From contig NZ_MKIN01000023.1 in the NCBI RefSeq assembly GCF_001938985.1, positions 124,001 through 188,000 of the forward strand: DNA of 64,000 nucleotides. Reading direction: 5' to 3'. The notes beneath the pieces are model-generated. The model was not told the DNA's origin, searched no databases, and saw only the letters and a program-made list of their open reading frames with translations. This document shows positions 30,307-40,955 of the stretch, piece by piece (the first letter of the stretch is position 1; the number at the start of each line of letters is the position of its first letter). The position numbers were made by a program, and so were the translations under genes. Source of the DNA: Gillisella taibaishanensis. GTDB taxonomy: Bacteria; Pseudomonadota; Alphaproteobacteria; Rhizobiales; Rhizobiaceae.

Positions 30307-31209
30307 TCAGCCCTTAAGGACTTCAACCAGAGTTGTACCCAAGCGTGCCGGGGACGGCGAGACCTTGATACCGGCCGCTTCCATGGCCGCGATCTTGGAT
30401 TCCGCATCGCCCTTGCCACCGGAAACCACGGCGCCAGCATGGCCCATGGTACGGCCCTTCGGCGCGGTACGGCCGGCGATGAAGCCAGCCATCGGCTTCT
30501 TGCGGCCCTTCTTGGCTTCGTCGATCAGGAACTGGGCAGCGTCTTCTTCAGCGGAACCACCGATTTCGCCGATCATGATGATCGACTTGGTGGCTTCGTC
30601 GGCGAGGAACATTTCCAGGATGTCGATGAATTCGGTGCCCTTGACCGGGTCGCCGCCGATGCCGACAGCCGTCGTCTGGCCGAGGCCTTCGTTGGACGTC
30701 TGGAACACGGCTTCATAGGTCAGCGTGCCCGAACGCGAGACGATACCGACCGAACCCTTGCGGAAGATCGAGCCCGGCATAATGCCGATCTTGCATTCTT
30801 CCGGCGTCAGCACGCCAGGGCAATTGGGGCCGAGCAGGCGCGACTTGGACTTTTCAAGACGAGCCTTGACCCGCACCATATCCATGACCGGAATGCCTTC
30901 GGTGATGCAGGTGATGAAGGGGATTTCCGCATCGATTGCCTCGATGATGGCGTCGGCAGCACCTGCCGGCGGAACGTAGATCACGCTTGCATCAGCGCCG
31001 GTCTTGTCCTTGCCTTCAGCAACGGATGCGAAGATCGGCAGGCTTTCGCCCTTAGAACCGGTCCAGGTTTCGCCACCCTTCTTCGGATGAATACCGCCGA
31101 CCATCTGCGTACCGTAATAGGCAAGAGCCTGCTCGGTGTGGAAGGTGCCGGTCTTGCCGGTCAGGCCCTGTACGAGGACCTTGGTGTTCTTGTTGATCAG
31201 AATCGACAT
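30307..31209 (-). CDS. sucD: succinyl-CoA synthetase alpha subunit
   Basis: Converts succinyl-CoA to succinate with nucleotide phosphorylation, together with SucC; 300 aa. CoA-binding Rossmann domain ([22 protein letters not shown] region near 17-34), then the ligase domain with phosphorylated His257 in [18 protein letters not shown]. Its ATG overlaps the stop of the upstream 126-aa gene as TAATG, so SucD translation is probably coupled to that gene rather than directly to sucC. Confidence 0.97.
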   Translation of the reverse strand: MSILINKNTKVLVQGLTGKTGTFHTEQALAYYGTQMVGGIHPKKGGETWTGSKGESLPIFASVAEGKDKTGADASVIYVPPAGAADAIIEAIDAEIPFITCITEGIPVMDMVRVKARLEKSKSRLLGPNCPGVLTPEECKIGIMPGSIFRKGSVGIVSRSGTLTYEAVFQTSNEGLGQTTAVGIGGDPVKGTEFIDILEMFLADEATKSIIMIGEIGGSAEEDAAQFLIDEAKKGRKKPMAGFIAGRTAPKGRTMGHAGAVVSGGKGDAESKIAAMEAAGIKVSPSPARLGTTLVEVLKG

Positions 31210-31589
31210 TACTCGGCTTCCTCTTCCTCGAATTCGAGGGGTTCAAATGCCTCAAAGGCGTCATTGGAAAAACGATAGCCCATGCCATTGGCCGGCTTTT
31301 GCGTCAGATGCGCATCAAGGCTCTTGGACCATTGGGTGTGGAACCAGTCGAAATGGTCGTCGGACTTGGCGACGCCAAGCTCGCCCTTCCAGACGAACAG
31401 GCTGGCATCCTTGCACTTCTCAGCGAAGTAAGCGGCGGCATCGTCCCGGTCGGTGAAATGCGCCCAACGTTCGGCAACGCCACCTTCAGGATCGAAGTCG
31501 GCATCCCAGCTGACGAAATAGCACAGATTGATATCTGTCTCGTTCGGTCCGAAGGGCTGGCGCTTTACGGTCTTGGATTTATCGGCCAT
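31209..31589 (-). CDS. uncharacterised 126-aa protein inside the sucC-sucD operon
   Basis: I do not recognise this family. The product is soluble, 126 aa, rich in aromatic and acidic residues ([35 protein letters not shown]), with a strongly acidic C-terminus (FEEEEAE). No signal peptide or membrane segment. It starts 4 nt after the sucC stop and its TAA overlaps the sucD ATG, so it is certainly expressed with the two subunits. Composition matches its neighbours. Its place suggests a role tied to succinyl-CoA synthetase, but function is inference only. Two cysteines (23, 59) do not form an obvious motif. Confidence 0.88.
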   Translation of the reverse strand: MADKSKTVKRQPFGPNETDINLCYFVSWDADFDPEGGVAERWAHFTDRDDAAAYFAEKCKDASLFVWKGELGVAKSDDHFDWFHTQWSKSLDAHLTQKPANGMGYRFSNDAFEAFEPLEFEEEEAE

Positions 31590-31593
31590 CAGC

Positions 31594-32790
31594 TCAGGCG
31601 CCCTTCACAGCAGCGACGATTTTCTTGGCGGCGTCATCCAGATCGTCGGCAGCCGTAATGGCGAGACCCGATTCGTTGAGCAGCTTCTTGCCGAGATCGA
31701 CATTGGTGCCTTCCAGACGCACGACCAGCGGAACCTTGAGGCCGACTTCCTTGACGGCAGCGATCACGCCTTCGGCGATAACGTCGCACTTCATGATGCC
31801 ACCGAAGATGTTGACGAGGATGCCCTCGACCTTCGGGTCGGCCGTGATGATCTTGAAGGCAGCCGCCACCTTCTCCTTGCCAGCGCCACCGCCGACGTCG
31901 CAGAAGTTAGCCGGCTCTTTGCCGTAAAGCTTGATGATGTCCATCGTCGCCATGGCGAGACCGGCACCATTGACCATGCAGCCGATGTTGCCGTCGAGGG
32001 CAACGTAAGCCAGGTCCCACTTGGAGGCTTCGATTTCCTTGGAATCTTCTTCCGTCTCGTCGCGCAGCGCGCGGATGTCGTCGTGACGGAACAGTGCATT
32101 GCCGTCGAACGAGACCTTGGCGTCGAGAACGCGCAGATGGCCATTGGTCATGACGATCAGCGGGTTGATTTCCAGAAGCGCCATGTCCTTCTCATTGAAG
32201 GCCTTATAAAGCACCGGGAACAGCGACTTGGCGTCTTCAACGGCGACGCCTTCGAGGGCGAGAGCAGCCGAGATCTTGGCCAAATCATCTGCCGTGACAC
32301 CGGTCGCCGGGTCGATGGCGATGGTGTGGATCTTTTCCGGCGTATCGTGGGCAACGGCTTCGATGTCCATGCCGCCTTCAGTGGAAACCACGAAGGCTAC
32401 GCGGCCAACAGAACGGTCGACCAGCAGCGAGCAGTAAAGCTCACGGGAGATGTCGGCGCCGTCTTCGATATAGAGACGGTTGACCTGCTTGCCGGCGTCG
32501 CCAGTCTGGGCGGTAACCAGCGTGTTGCCGAGCATGTCCTTGGCGTGAGCCACGACTTCGTCGATCGACTTCGCCAAGCGAACGCCGCCCTTGGCATCGG
32601 GGCCGAGCTCCTTGAACTTACCCTTGCCGCGGCCACCAGCATGGATCTGGCTCTTGACCACGTAAAGCGGGCCCGGGAGCTGCTTGGCGGCAGCAGCCGC
32701 TTCATCAGCTGAGAGAATCGCCACGCCTTCAGCGACCGGCGCACCAAAGCCCTTCAGAAGAGCCTTGGCCTGATATTCGTGAATGTTCAT
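31594..32790 (-). CDS. sucC: succinyl-CoA synthetase beta subunit
   Basis: ATP-grasp subunit binding nucleotide and succinate; 398 aa. N-terminal [16 protein letters not shown] and the [14 protein letters not shown] nucleotide-site segment are characteristic, with [16 protein letters not shown] in the middle and the C-terminal flavodoxin-like domain ([16 protein letters not shown]). First gene of the sucC-orf-sucD run, 194 bp downstream of mdh on the same strand. Confidence 0.97.
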   Translation of the reverse strand: MNIHEYQAKALLKGFGAPVAEGVAILSADEAAAAAKQLPGPLYVVKSQIHAGGRGKGKFKELGPDAKGGVRLAKSIDEVVAHAKDMLGNTLVTAQTGDAGKQVNRLYIEDGADISRELYCSLLVDRSVGRVAFVVSTEGGMDIEAVAHDTPEKIHTIAIDPATGVTADDLAKISAALALEGVAVEDAKSLFPVLYKAFNEKDMALLEINPLIVMTNGHLRVLDAKVSFDGNALFRHDDIRALRDETEEDSKEIEASKWDLAYVALDGNIGCMVNGAGLAMATMDIIKLYGKEPANFCDVGGGAGKEKVAAAFKIITADPKVEGILVNIFGGIMKCDVIAEGVIAAVKEVGLKVPLVVRLEGTNVDLGKKLLNESGLAITAADDLDDAAKKIVAAVKGA

Positions 32791-32880
32791 CGTCTGGTCC
32801 TATCTTTGGCCCTGCAGCGCCGCGCGTTCTGAAAACACACAAAGGACGCTGTAACGCTTGAAATTCTCTGCTTAATTTCC

Positions 32881-32906
32881 TCCTTAAACCGACCTGGATT
32901 TAAGGA
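32881..32906. promoter_or_regulatory. 8-bp inverted repeat between mdh and sucC
   Basis: TCCTTAAA and TTTAAGGA are separated by 10 bp, 90 bp upstream of sucC and 80 bp after mdh. It could be an operator for the suc genes or a weak mdh terminator. No T-run favours the latter. Confidence 0.35.
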
Positions 32907-32984
32907 ATCACGCAGTAGATCGGAAAATCGAATGCACGCAAATGCGGAGGCCGTGACCGGCCCCCGCTCTCGACTGCGTGGCAA

Positions 32985-34079
<1,095 letters not shown>

Positions 34080-34086
34080 TTAGACT

Positions 34087-34112
34087 ATAAAAATCTTACG
34101 TAAAGGTAAGAT
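34087..34112 (-). terminator. rho-independent terminator of zapE
   Basis: ATCTTAC / GTAAGAT, 7-bp arms with a 6-nt loop. On the minus strand a TTTTTAT run follows. It starts 18 bp after the zapE stop and lies upstream of mdh, so it insulates mdh from zapE. Confidence 0.6.
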
Positions 34113-34129
34113 ATTCAGTCATCAATTCT

Positions 34130-35293
34130 TCACATTTGTACATAACGAGCAGCGTGAGCCTCAAGATATTCGCGGCTGCGCATCTCAAACAGGCGCGATG
34201 CGGTACGATCGAACTCGAAACCTTCGGTGCCTTTTCTGACTGTGAGCAGTGCTTCCGGCTCAGCGGCAGCGCTTGCATGCACGCGGATGTGATGATCGTA
34301 GAGCGCATCGATCAGGATGATAAAACGCTTCGTCTGGTTGCGCTTTTCGGGCCCCAACAGGGGAATGTGATCGATGAAGACAGTATGGAAGCGATCGGCA
34401 ATGGCCAGAAAATCGGATGCGCCAAGCGGCTGCTCGCACAATTCGTTGAAGGTGAAGCGCGCGTATTTGCCGACCGCCCTGCGCACGGGGACAACCCGAC
34501 CCTTCATCTCGATCTCTTCAGGCTTCTCGATACGGCTGGCGGTAATCAATTTCCAGGCGCGGTCCATTTCCCGATCCGCCGCCGCATTGGCAGGCGCCAG
34601 ATAGATCGGCAGTTGATCCGCCTTCTCCAGCCGGTAATCGGTGGGCGAATCCAGCGATAGGACCTCCACATACTGCTTGAGCAGGCCGATGAAGGGCAAA
34701 AACAGGCTGCGATTGAGCCCGTCCGGATAAAGATTGTCAGGCTCGACATTAGAGGTCGCCACCAGAATACAGCCGCGCGCAAACAGTTCGGTGAACAATC
34801 GCGACAGGATCATCGCATCGGCGATATCAGTGACGGTGAATTCGTCGAAGCAGAGCAGTTCTGCCTCATTTGCCAATTGTTCGGCCACTGGCGGCACCGG
34901 ATCGGCCTGCTTGGTCTCGCCATTCTTCAGCTTCTGGCGATGGGCATGGATGCGATTGTGCACATCGGCCATGAATTCATGGAAATGCGCCCGCCGCTTT
35001 TTCTGCACTGGCGCCATGCGGAAAAACAGGTCCATCAGCATGGTTTTGCCGCGACCGACGCTACCGTGCACGTAAAGTCCCATGATCCGGGTCTGCGGTG
35101 CACGATGCCTTGCAAAGATCCAGCCAAGAGCAGAGGATTTCTTGGCTGGCTTGCGCTCTTTCAACTGCAGAAGGATGCGGTCAAGCTTCGCGGCGACGCC
35201 AATCTGCGCCGGGTCCGCCGTCAATTCGCCTGAAGCAACCCTGGCCTTCAGATCCTCGCTGACGCTGAGGGTGTAATCGGGCACAGGCTGCAT
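34130..35293 (-). CDS. zapE: cell division protein ZapE (AFG1-like ATPase)
   Basis: AAA-type ATPase related to mitochondrial AFG1/LACE1; 387 aa. Walker A is in GLYVHGSVGRGKTMLMDLFF and Walker B in LLCFDEFTVTDIADAMIL, followed by the sensor segment LVATSNVEPDNLYPDGLNR. In E. coli ZapE acts at the FtsZ ring; the mitochondrial protein works in respiratory-complex quality control. The start at 35293 is chosen for GGAG 6 nt upstream; an ATG at 35326 lacks a ribosome site. Located between an Omp19-like gene and mdh. Confidence 0.93.
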   Translation of the reverse strand: MQPVPDYTLSVSEDLKARVASGELTADPAQIGVAAKLDRILLQLKERKPAKKSSALGWIFARHRAPQTRIMGLYVHGSVGRGKTMLMDLFFRMAPVQKKRRAHFHEFMADVHNRIHAHRQKLKNGETKQADPVPPVAEQLANEAELLCFDEFTVTDIADAMILSRLFTELFARGCILVATSNVEPDNLYPDGLNRSLFLPFIGLLKQYVEVLSLDSPTDYRLEKADQLPIYLAPANAAADREMDRAWKLITASRIEKPEEIEMKGRVVPVRRAVGKYARFTFNELCEQPLGASDFLAIADRFHTVFIDHIPLLGPEKRNQTKRFIILIDALYDHHIRVHASAAAEPEALLTVRKGTEGFEFDRTASRLFEMRSREYLEAHAARYVQM

Positions 35294-35340
35294 GTCGGAC
35301 TCCGCAGGCAAGGAAGGGCTACCCATAATGTTCGGGCAGC

Positions 35341-35375
35341 AAAAGAAAGGGCGGGCGCCAGACCGGCGCCAGCCC
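35341..35375 (-). terminator. rho-independent terminator of the Omp19-like gene
   Basis: A GC-rich stem of GGGC-x-GGCGCC paired with GGCGCC-x-GCCC is followed on the minus strand by TTTCTTTT. It starts 25 bp after the lipoprotein stop and separates it from zapE. Confidence 0.75.
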
Positions 35376-35399
35376 CTCGGACAATATTATCAAATCGTC

Positions 35400-35918
35400 T
35401 TAACGGCTAAGGCTGATCGGCTGGCCGCTGCTGGTTGAGCCGCTGAAACGGTTGTCGGCTGTCTTGTAGAGGCTGCCGATCACGTTACCGTCGCGGTCCT
35501 TCAACATCAGCTGCTTATTGGTAACTTCCCAGGCGCCCATGGCCGTCAGAGGGCCAACGCAGCCGCGCGTGCCGCCGCGCGAGCCACCACCGAGATTGGT
35601 GAGCGTCAGGAACATGTCGCAGCTCGTCTGGCCATTTGCCACCCGCCAGTTGCCGACCATCTGTTCCTTGGTGAAATCGAGAGACCCGCCCGGCGGCGGT
35701 GCGTTCGGCGTCAGAGCGGCGCTCTGGTTGGCAGTCGTCGGAGCGGCTGGAAACTGGTTAGCGCCACCAGGCGGCGGCAATTGTCCGGACTGGACTTGCG
35801 GAACCGGCTGGGCCTGAAGAGGCGGCAGCGACGAGGACCCGTAATCGCTGGACGTGCGCTGACATCCGGCTAGCGAAAGCACGACCAGAACACCCGTCGC
35901 CGCAAATTTCAGTTTCAT
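35400..35918 (-). CDS. Omp19-like lipoprotein, Inh-family protease inhibitor domain
   Basis: Predicted outer-membrane lipoprotein of 172 aa. The signal peptide ends in a lipobox (VLSLAGC, Cys19). A proline/glutamine-rich linker (about 25-78) follows, then a C-terminal beta-barrel inhibitor domain (about 80-172; [18 protein letters not shown], two cysteines at about 99 and 120 likely bridged, ending GQPISLSR). Architecture and the final SR match Brucella Omp19, a protease inhibitor exposed on the outer membrane. Followed by a strong terminator, so probably its own unit. Confidence 0.88.
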   Translation of the reverse strand: MKLKFAATGVLVVLSLAGCQRTSSDYGSSSLPPLQAQPVPQVQSGQLPPPGGANQFPAAPTTANQSAALTPNAPPPGGSLDFTKEQMVGNWRVANGQTSCDMFLTLTNLGGGSRGGTRGCVGPLTAMGAWEVTNKQLMLKDRDGNVIGSLYKTADNRFSGSTSSGQPISLSR

Positions 35919-36168
35919 CCTAACACTCCCGGTTGCTTCTTCGTCGTCAGCCTGGACGCGCTTTCAGCGCTATGCGTTAAACACCCCAAAGACTGGCCTG
36001 TACCAAACGCCCGGAAACTAGCGCCAAAACCGGTTTGAAATCAAGGCAGGCACACATAGAGCCGCCGGCAAACGAAGCGATTGCGTCGGACCGGCCGAAA
36101 TTTTTCTTACAAAACCGCGTGAGCCGCAGGCTGAAACAAGGACGGCTCTGCTGTCATTCTCGTGATAA

Positions 36169-36202
36169 CGCCAAGCCCGCTCCGAATGGTGCAGGCTTGG
36201 CG
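36169..36202 (-). terminator. hairpin downstream of sdhB
   Basis: CGCCAAGCC / GGCTTGGCG, a 9-bp stem beginning 10 bp after the sdhB stop, with a loop of about 16 nt. The T-tract is weak (GTTATC). Probable end of the sdhCDAB transcript. Confidence 0.5.
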
Positions 36203-36211
36203 CAGATAAGG

Positions 36212-36991
36212 TCAGACGCGACGTTCGACCATCATCTTCTTGATTTCGGCAATCGCCTTGGCCGGGTTCAGGCCCTTTGGACAGACCTGCGCGCAGTTCA
36301 TGATCGTGTGGCAACGATAAAGTCGGAAAGGATCTTCCAGATTGTCGAGCCGCTCGCCCTTGGCTTCGTCGCGGCTGTCGATCAACCAACGATAGGCCTG
36401 CAGCAGCACGGCCGGACCGAGGTAACGATCACCGTTCCACCAGTAGCTCGGGCAAGACGTAGAGCAGCAGGCGCAAAGAATGCACTCGTAGAGACCGTCG
36501 AGCTTCAACCGGTCGTCGTGGCTCTGCTTCCATTCCTTGGCCGGCGTCGGCGACACCGTCTTCAGCCAGGGCTCGATCGAGCGATGCTGGGCATAGAAGT
36601 TATTGAGGTCGGGTACCAGGTCCTTGACCACAGGCATATGCGGCAGCGGATAGATCTTGACCGTGCCCTTCACGTCATCAGTGCCCTTGGTGCAGGCCAG
36701 CGTGTTGGTGCCATCGATATTCATCGCGCAGGAGCCGCAGATGCCCTCGCGACAGGAGCGACGGAAGGTCAGCGTCGGGTCGATCTTGTTCTTGATATAG
36801 AGCAGACCGTCGAGCACCATCGGGCCGCAATCGTCCATGTCGACATAATAGGTGTCGAGATGGGGATTTTCGCCATCGTCAGGGCTCCAGCGATAGATCT
36901 GGTATTCCCGCAGGTTCTTGGCACCTGAAGGCTTCGGCCAGACCTTGCCTGGCTTGATCTGCGAATTCTTGGGAAGCGTCAGTTCAACCAT
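36212..36991 (-). CDS. sdhB: succinate dehydrogenase iron-sulfur subunit
   Basis: Carries electrons from the SdhA flavin to quinone; 259 aa. 2Fe-2S ligands Cys80, 85, 88 and 100 ([18 protein letters not shown]), then [11 protein letters not shown] and [17 protein letters not shown] for the 4Fe-4S and 3Fe-4S clusters. Last gene of sdhC-D-A-B, 15 nt after sdhA. Complete and regular. Confidence 0.98.
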   Translation of the reverse strand: MVELTLPKNSQIKPGKVWPKPSGAKNLREYQIYRWSPDDGENPHLDTYYVDMDDCGPMVLDGLLYIKNKIDPTLTFRRSCREGICGSCAMNIDGTNTLACTKGTDDVKGTVKIYPLPHMPVVKDLVPDLNNFYAQHRSIEPWLKTVSPTPAKEWKQSHDDRLKLDGLYECILCACCSTSCPSYWWNGDRYLGPAVLLQAYRWLIDSRDEAKGERLDNLEDPFRLYRCHTIMNCAQVCPKGLNPAKAIAEIKKMMVERRV

Positions 36992-37006
36992 GGTGATATG
37001 ATCCCA

Positions 37007-38860
37007 TCAATAAACGCGGGCCTTGGGCTCGATCTTCTTAGGATCGATCCCGTCAGCCAGAAGCTCGGTATGAACTGGACGATAATCCAGCTTCACATCG
37101 CCAGCTTCGTTGACCCAGGCCAGCGAATGCTTGCGCCAGTTGACGTCGTCGCGGCCGCCGAACGGACCGTCGACATAGTCCTCGCGGGCGTGGCTGCCAC
37201 GGCTTTCCTTGCGGGCCTCGGCGCTATAAACCGTGGTGATCGCGTTCGGCATCAGGTTATGCAGTTCCAGCGTTTCCACCAGGTCCGAGTTCCAGATCAG
37301 CGACCGGTCGGTGACCTTGATGTCAGGCAGTTCCTTCCAGATCGCCGAAATGCGGCGGCAACCGCTTTCGAGCGCTTCCTGGGTACGGAACACGGCGGCG
37401 TCTTCCTGCATGGCGCGCTGCATCTTGTCACGCAGCACGGCCGTCGGCGTCGAGCCGCTGGAATGACGGATCGCGTCGAAGCGTTCCATGATTTTGTCGC
37501 AGGCAGCTATATCCAGCGCCGGGATCGGCGAGACGCGGTCGATCACTTCGGCAGCGCGGATGGCTGCGGCGCGGCCAAAGACCACGAGGTCAATCAGCGA
37601 GTTGGAACCGAGGCGGTTTGCACCATGTACCGAGGCGCAACCGGCTTCGCCAACAGCCATCAGGCCGGGTGCGATCCGCTCAGGATTTTCAGCATTGGCG
37701 TTAAGCACTTCGCCCCAATAGTTGGTCGGAATGCCGCCCATATTGTAGTGAACCGTCGGCAGAACCGGGATCGGTTCGCGCGTCACGTCGACGCCGGCGA
37801 AGATCTTGGCGCTCTCGGAAATGCCGGGCAGGCGCTCGTGCAGAACGGCCGGATCGAGATGATCGAGATGCAGGAAGATGTGGTCCTTGTTTTTGCCGAC
37901 GCCACGACCCTCGCGGATTTCCAGCGTCATGCAGCGCGAAACGACGTCACGCGAGGCAAGGTCCTTGGCCGAAGGTGCATAGCGTTCCATGAAGCGCTCG
38001 CCTTCGGAGTTGACGAGATAGCCGCCTTCGCCGCGTGCGCCTTCGGTGATCAGACAGCCGGCGCCGTAGATGCCGGTCGGATGGAACTGCACGAATTCCA
38101 TGTCCTGCAGCGGCAGGCCGGCGCGTGCGATCATGCCGCCGCCGTCGCCGGTGCAGGTATGCGCAGAGGTCGCCGAGAAGTAGGCGCGGCCGTAACCGCC
38201 GGTCGCCAGCACCACCATCTTCGCCGTGAAGCGGTGGATCGTGCCGTCGTCGAGGTTCCAGGCAACGACGCCGGTGCAGCGGCCATCGGGCGCCATGATC
38301 AGGTCGAGCGCGAAATATTCGATGAAGAATTCGGCATTGTGCTTCAGCGACTGGCCGTAGAGCGTATGCAGAATGGCGTGGCCGGTACGGTCGGCGGCAG
38401 CGCAGGTGCGCTGTACCGGCGGGCCTTCACCGTAATTCTGCATGTGACCGCCGAACGGACGCTGATAGATCTTGCCTTCTTCGTTACGCGAGAAGGGCAC
38501 GCCGTAATGTTCAAGCTCATAGACCGCCTTCGGGGCTTCCATGGCAAGATATTGCATGGCGTCGACATCGCCGAGCCAGTCGGAACCCTTGACCGTGTCA
38601 TAGAGATGCCACTGCCAGCAATCCGGCGTCATGTTGTTGAGCGAAGCGGCGATGCCGCCCTGGGCTGCAACCGTGTGGGAGCGGGTTGGGAAAACCTTGG
38701 TGATGCAGGCGGTCTTGAACCCCTGCTCTGCCATGCCGAGCGTCGCGCGCAGACCGGCGCCGCCAGCACCGACCACGACCACGTCATAGGCGTGGTCGAC
38801 ATAGGTGTAGCTCCTGCCGTTAATCGTCGGGCCGGATTGAGAAGAACTTGTCGCTGCCAT
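37007..38860 (-). CDS. sdhA: succinate dehydrogenase flavoprotein subunit
   Basis: Oxidises succinate to fumarate; 617 aa. The FAD fold starts at [16 protein letters not shown], covalent-FAD His62 is in [12 protein letters not shown], and the active-site segment [23 protein letters not shown] is intact. It begins 6 nt after sdhD. Membrane-bound at the cytoplasmic face as complex II. Confidence 0.98.
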   Translation of the reverse strand: MAATSSSQSGPTINGRSYTYVDHAYDVVVVGAGGAGLRATLGMAEQGFKTACITKVFPTRSHTVAAQGGIAASLNNMTPDCWQWHLYDTVKGSDWLGDVDAMQYLAMEAPKAVYELEHYGVPFSRNEEGKIYQRPFGGHMQNYGEGPPVQRTCAAADRTGHAILHTLYGQSLKHNAEFFIEYFALDLIMAPDGRCTGVVAWNLDDGTIHRFTAKMVVLATGGYGRAYFSATSAHTCTGDGGGMIARAGLPLQDMEFVQFHPTGIYGAGCLITEGARGEGGYLVNSEGERFMERYAPSAKDLASRDVVSRCMTLEIREGRGVGKNKDHIFLHLDHLDPAVLHERLPGISESAKIFAGVDVTREPIPVLPTVHYNMGGIPTNYWGEVLNANAENPERIAPGLMAVGEAGCASVHGANRLGSNSLIDLVVFGRAAAIRAAEVIDRVSPIPALDIAACDKIMERFDAIRHSSGSTPTAVLRDKMQRAMQEDAAVFRTQEALESGCRRISAIWKELPDIKVTDRSLIWNSDLVETLELHNLMPNAITTVYSAEARKESRGSHAREDYVDGPFGGRDDVNWRKHSLAWVNEAGDVKLDYRPVHTELLADGIDPKKIEPKARVY

Positions 38861-38866
38861 GATGAA

Positions 38867-39247
38867 TTATCCTACAAACGCGATCTTGAGGATGGCGAAA
38901 AGACAGAGCGAACCGGTGATGACCACGAAAAACGTGTTGAGCATCGTCAGGCTCATCTTCACCAACTCGTTATGAATGTAATCGCTGATGATTTCCTGCA
39001 TGCCGATCCGCATATGGATGAGGCCCGAAAGCACGACCAGGCCCATGAGGACGGCGACAATCGGGTTCGACAACGCCGAAACGACGTCGGCATAGGGCGC
39101 GCCGGCATGGGTCAGCATGAAGAAGATGAAAAACAGGAAGAGTGGCACATTGGCGACGGCCGTCAGCCGCTGACGCCAGAAATGTTCAGTTCCGTCCTTG
39201 GCAGATCCCAGACCGCGAACCTTGCCGAGCGGTGTACGCATATCCAT
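38867..39247 (-). CDS. sdhD: succinate dehydrogenase membrane anchor subunit
   Basis: Hydrophobic anchor of complex II, 126 aa, three membrane segments (ANVPLFLFFIFFMLTHAG, VAVLMGLVVLSGLIHMRIG, FFVVITGSLCLFAILKIAFV). HMRIGMQEIISDYIH contains the conserved His and Asp-Tyr of the quinone/haem region. 10 nt after sdhC and 6 nt before sdhA. Confidence 0.95.
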   Translation of the reverse strand: MDMRTPLGKVRGLGSAKDGTEHFWRQRLTAVANVPLFLFFIFFMLTHAGAPYADVVSALSNPIVAVLMGLVVLSGLIHMRIGMQEIISDYIHNELVKMSLTMLNTFFVVITGSLCLFAILKIAFVG

Positions 39248-39257
39248 GATTGTAACC

Positions 39258-39650
39258 TCAGCGAATGATGAAGGCGATGATCCAGACCACGACGGTCAGG
39301 GTAACGGAGGCAACGGCAACTGCCTGGGCGAGCTTGGTGTTGAAGTGTTTCTCCAGACCGTAGCCCATGTCCCAGACAAAATGGCGCATGCCGCCAATCA
39401 TGTGATGGATCAGTGCCCAGCTGAAGCCGAACAGCACGATCTTGCCGATGAATGTGCCCATAAGCCAGGACACCCAATCATAGTAGTCAGCGCCCGTCGA
39501 TGCGGCGATCAGCCACCACGCCACCAGAGCGGTACCAAAATACAGGGCACCACCGGTGATGCGATGTACAATCGACATCAACATCGTCGGAACAAGCTTG
39601 TAAATTTGCAGATGCGGCGACAAAGGCCGTTGTTTTGTCACGTTCGCCAT
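39258..39650 (-). CDS. sdhC: succinate dehydrogenase cytochrome b556 subunit
   Basis: Membrane anchor and haem b subunit of complex II, 130 aa, three membrane segments. The family signatures SIVHRITGGALY (quinone-site Ser26/Arg30 region) and HHMIGGMRHFVWDMG are both present; His83 aligns with the haem ligand His84 of E. coli SdhC. First gene of sdhCDAB. Confidence 0.96.
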   Translation of the reverse strand: MANVTKQRPLSPHLQIYKLVPTMLMSIVHRITGGALYFGTALVAWWLIAASTGADYYDWVSWLMGTFIGKIVLFGFSWALIHHMIGGMRHFVWDMGYGLEKHFNTKLAQAVAVASVTLTVVVWIIAFIIR

Positions 39651-39964
39651 CTTGTCCTCACGGCGTTCAAGTGCATTCCACCTTTGGAATGGAAGGGATA
39701 TAGGGCGCTGCCAGCGGGAGTGCAGTGCGTCAAATTGGACCTTTAATCCTCCGTTTGATGCAGGACAAGGCGCATTTGAGAACGGCTTTCAATTTAATCG
39801 ATTGGCAAGCCCCGCCCCAGACCAAAGACGGTCAACTGATAATATAGGGCAGTCCTTAAGAAAAACGTCCGCCCGGTAGCGCAAATTGCGGAAAACCCTT
39901 GATTTTCCACGAGTCGATATTAACCTTTCGTTAACTAGATTTTGGTCGCACCGGAGAAAAAACC
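39651..39964. other. divergent intergenic region, sdhC / small exported protein
   Basis: 314 bp that must hold the sdhCDAB promoter on the minus strand and the promoter of the 39965 gene on the plus strand. Apart from the CtrA-type box at 39920-39935 I see no gene, RNA or clear sigma70 consensus. Confidence 0.55.
39920..39935 (+). promoter_or_regulatory. perfect CtrA-type box TTAA-N7-TTAAC
   Basis: TTAACCTTTCGTTAAC fits the full alphaproteobacterial CtrA consensus TTAA-N7-TTAAC. It lies 29 bp upstream of the small exported protein's start codon and about 270 bp from sdhC, so the exported protein is the likelier target. Confidence 0.55.
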
Positions 39965-40294
39965 TTGCCTGCCACTGGTAGAATTACCCGTACGAGGTCG
40001 CGGATTTTTATGCTCGGCTTCGCGCTTTGCTGCGGTTTTCCGCTCGTCACGTCAGCATATGCTGGCGATGCAATCGCTGCGCGGCATCACCATTTCGCCG
40101 GTTCCCGCGGATCAATCATCGGCATTGGCGTGCCAGGGGGAACCTATGTTCTGCCGGTCTCTGCGTCACGCAGCAATGGCGTGAGGGATGAAAGCCGGCA
40201 GCTGGCGCCAAAGGCAAAGATCATCGACGTGAAGGAGGCGCTACAGGCCTCCCCTTGCACCTACCAAGCCAGCGTCTGCATCATCAGACCTTGA
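39965..40294 (+). CDS. small exported protein, unknown function
   Basis: 109 aa. A basic N-terminus (ITRTRSRIF) leads into a hydrophobic core (MLGFALCCGFPLVTSAYA) and a cleavable-looking AYA-GD site, so it is probably periplasmic. The mature part is about 75 aa, with HHHF early and two cysteines in PCTYQASVCIIRP at the very end, likely a disulfide. The start is a TTG at 39965 with GGAG about 8 nt upstream; the next ATG (40010) would remove the basic region. No family recognised. It sits behind a CtrA-type box and converges with the methyltransferase gene. Confidence 0.68.
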   Translation: MPATGRITRTRSRIFMLGFALCCGFPLVTSAYAGDAIAARHHHFAGSRGSIIGIGVPGGTYVLPVSASRSNGVRDESRQLAPKAKIIDVKEALQASPCTYQASVCIIRP

Positions 40295-40301
40295 ACAGTG
40301 G

Positions 40302-40946
40302 TCAGGCAAAGCGCCAGACCGTGGTCCTTTTGATCTCGCTGTCTTCCAGTACCCGGGTGACAGGTACTTCGTAGCTGGCCAAGGCTTGCATCCTGTCTCT
40401 TGGACAATAGCTGCGGCCGGGATCGCCCACCAAAACGGTTAGGCCAGATCCGGAAAGCAGCGAGAACCAAGGCAGAAGGCGCTCGGCAAAGCTTTGATCG
40501 TAGAACACGTCGCCCGCCAGCAACACATCGGCTTGAAGCGGCTTGCCCACGAGATCTTCAGCGCAAATCGCAAGCTCAACCTCGTTTTCGGCGGCGTTGA
40601 GCGCGATGGCCGCTGGCACAAACGGATCGATATCGGCAGCAACGACCGACAGAGCCCCGGCCTTTGCGGCAGCGATTGCTACCAACCCGGAGCCGCTGGC
40701 GAAATCCACCACCGTCTTTCCGGCCACCGCCTGCGGATGATCGAGGATATAGCGAGCCAGCCCCTGCCCCCCGGCCCAGGCAAACGCCCAGAACGGTGGC
40801 GGCAGGCCAATCTCCGCCAGATCTTCCTCGGTTTTCAGCCAGAGATCATGCACTTCGCTGGCCAGATGCAGCCGGATTTCCGGCACATGCGGCGGCGCCA
40901 TGACATCTGTATTGTCGAGAATGAACCGACGCGGATCGATCTTCAT
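40302..40946 (-). CDS. ETF-beta lysine methyltransferase-like enzyme
   Basis: Class I SAM methyltransferase, 214 aa. PPPFWAFAWAGGQGLARYILDHP, the SAM motif VVDFASGSGLVAIAAAKAG, GDVFYDQ and VLVGDPGR closely parallel human METTL20/ETFBKMT, which trimethylates lysines of electron-transfer flavoprotein beta. A bacterial orthologue from Agrobacterium has been reported with the same activity. Automatic pipelines often call it an L11 or nicotinamide methyltransferase. No etf genes are in the window. Last gene of the tsaD-gpsA-yciI-EVE run, 9 nt after the EVE gene. Confidence 0.85.
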   Translation of the reverse strand: MKIDPRRFILDNTDVMAPPHVPEIRLHLASEVHDLWLKTEEDLAEIGLPPPFWAFAWAGGQGLARYILDHPQAVAGKTVVDFASGSGLVAIAAAKAGALSVVAADIDPFVPAAIALNAAENEVELAICAEDLVGKPLQADVLLAGDVFYDQSFAERLLPWFSLLSGSGLTVLVGDPGRSYCPRDRMQALASYEVPVTRVLEDSEIKRTTVWRFA

Positions 40947-40955
40947 CGGCCCGAT

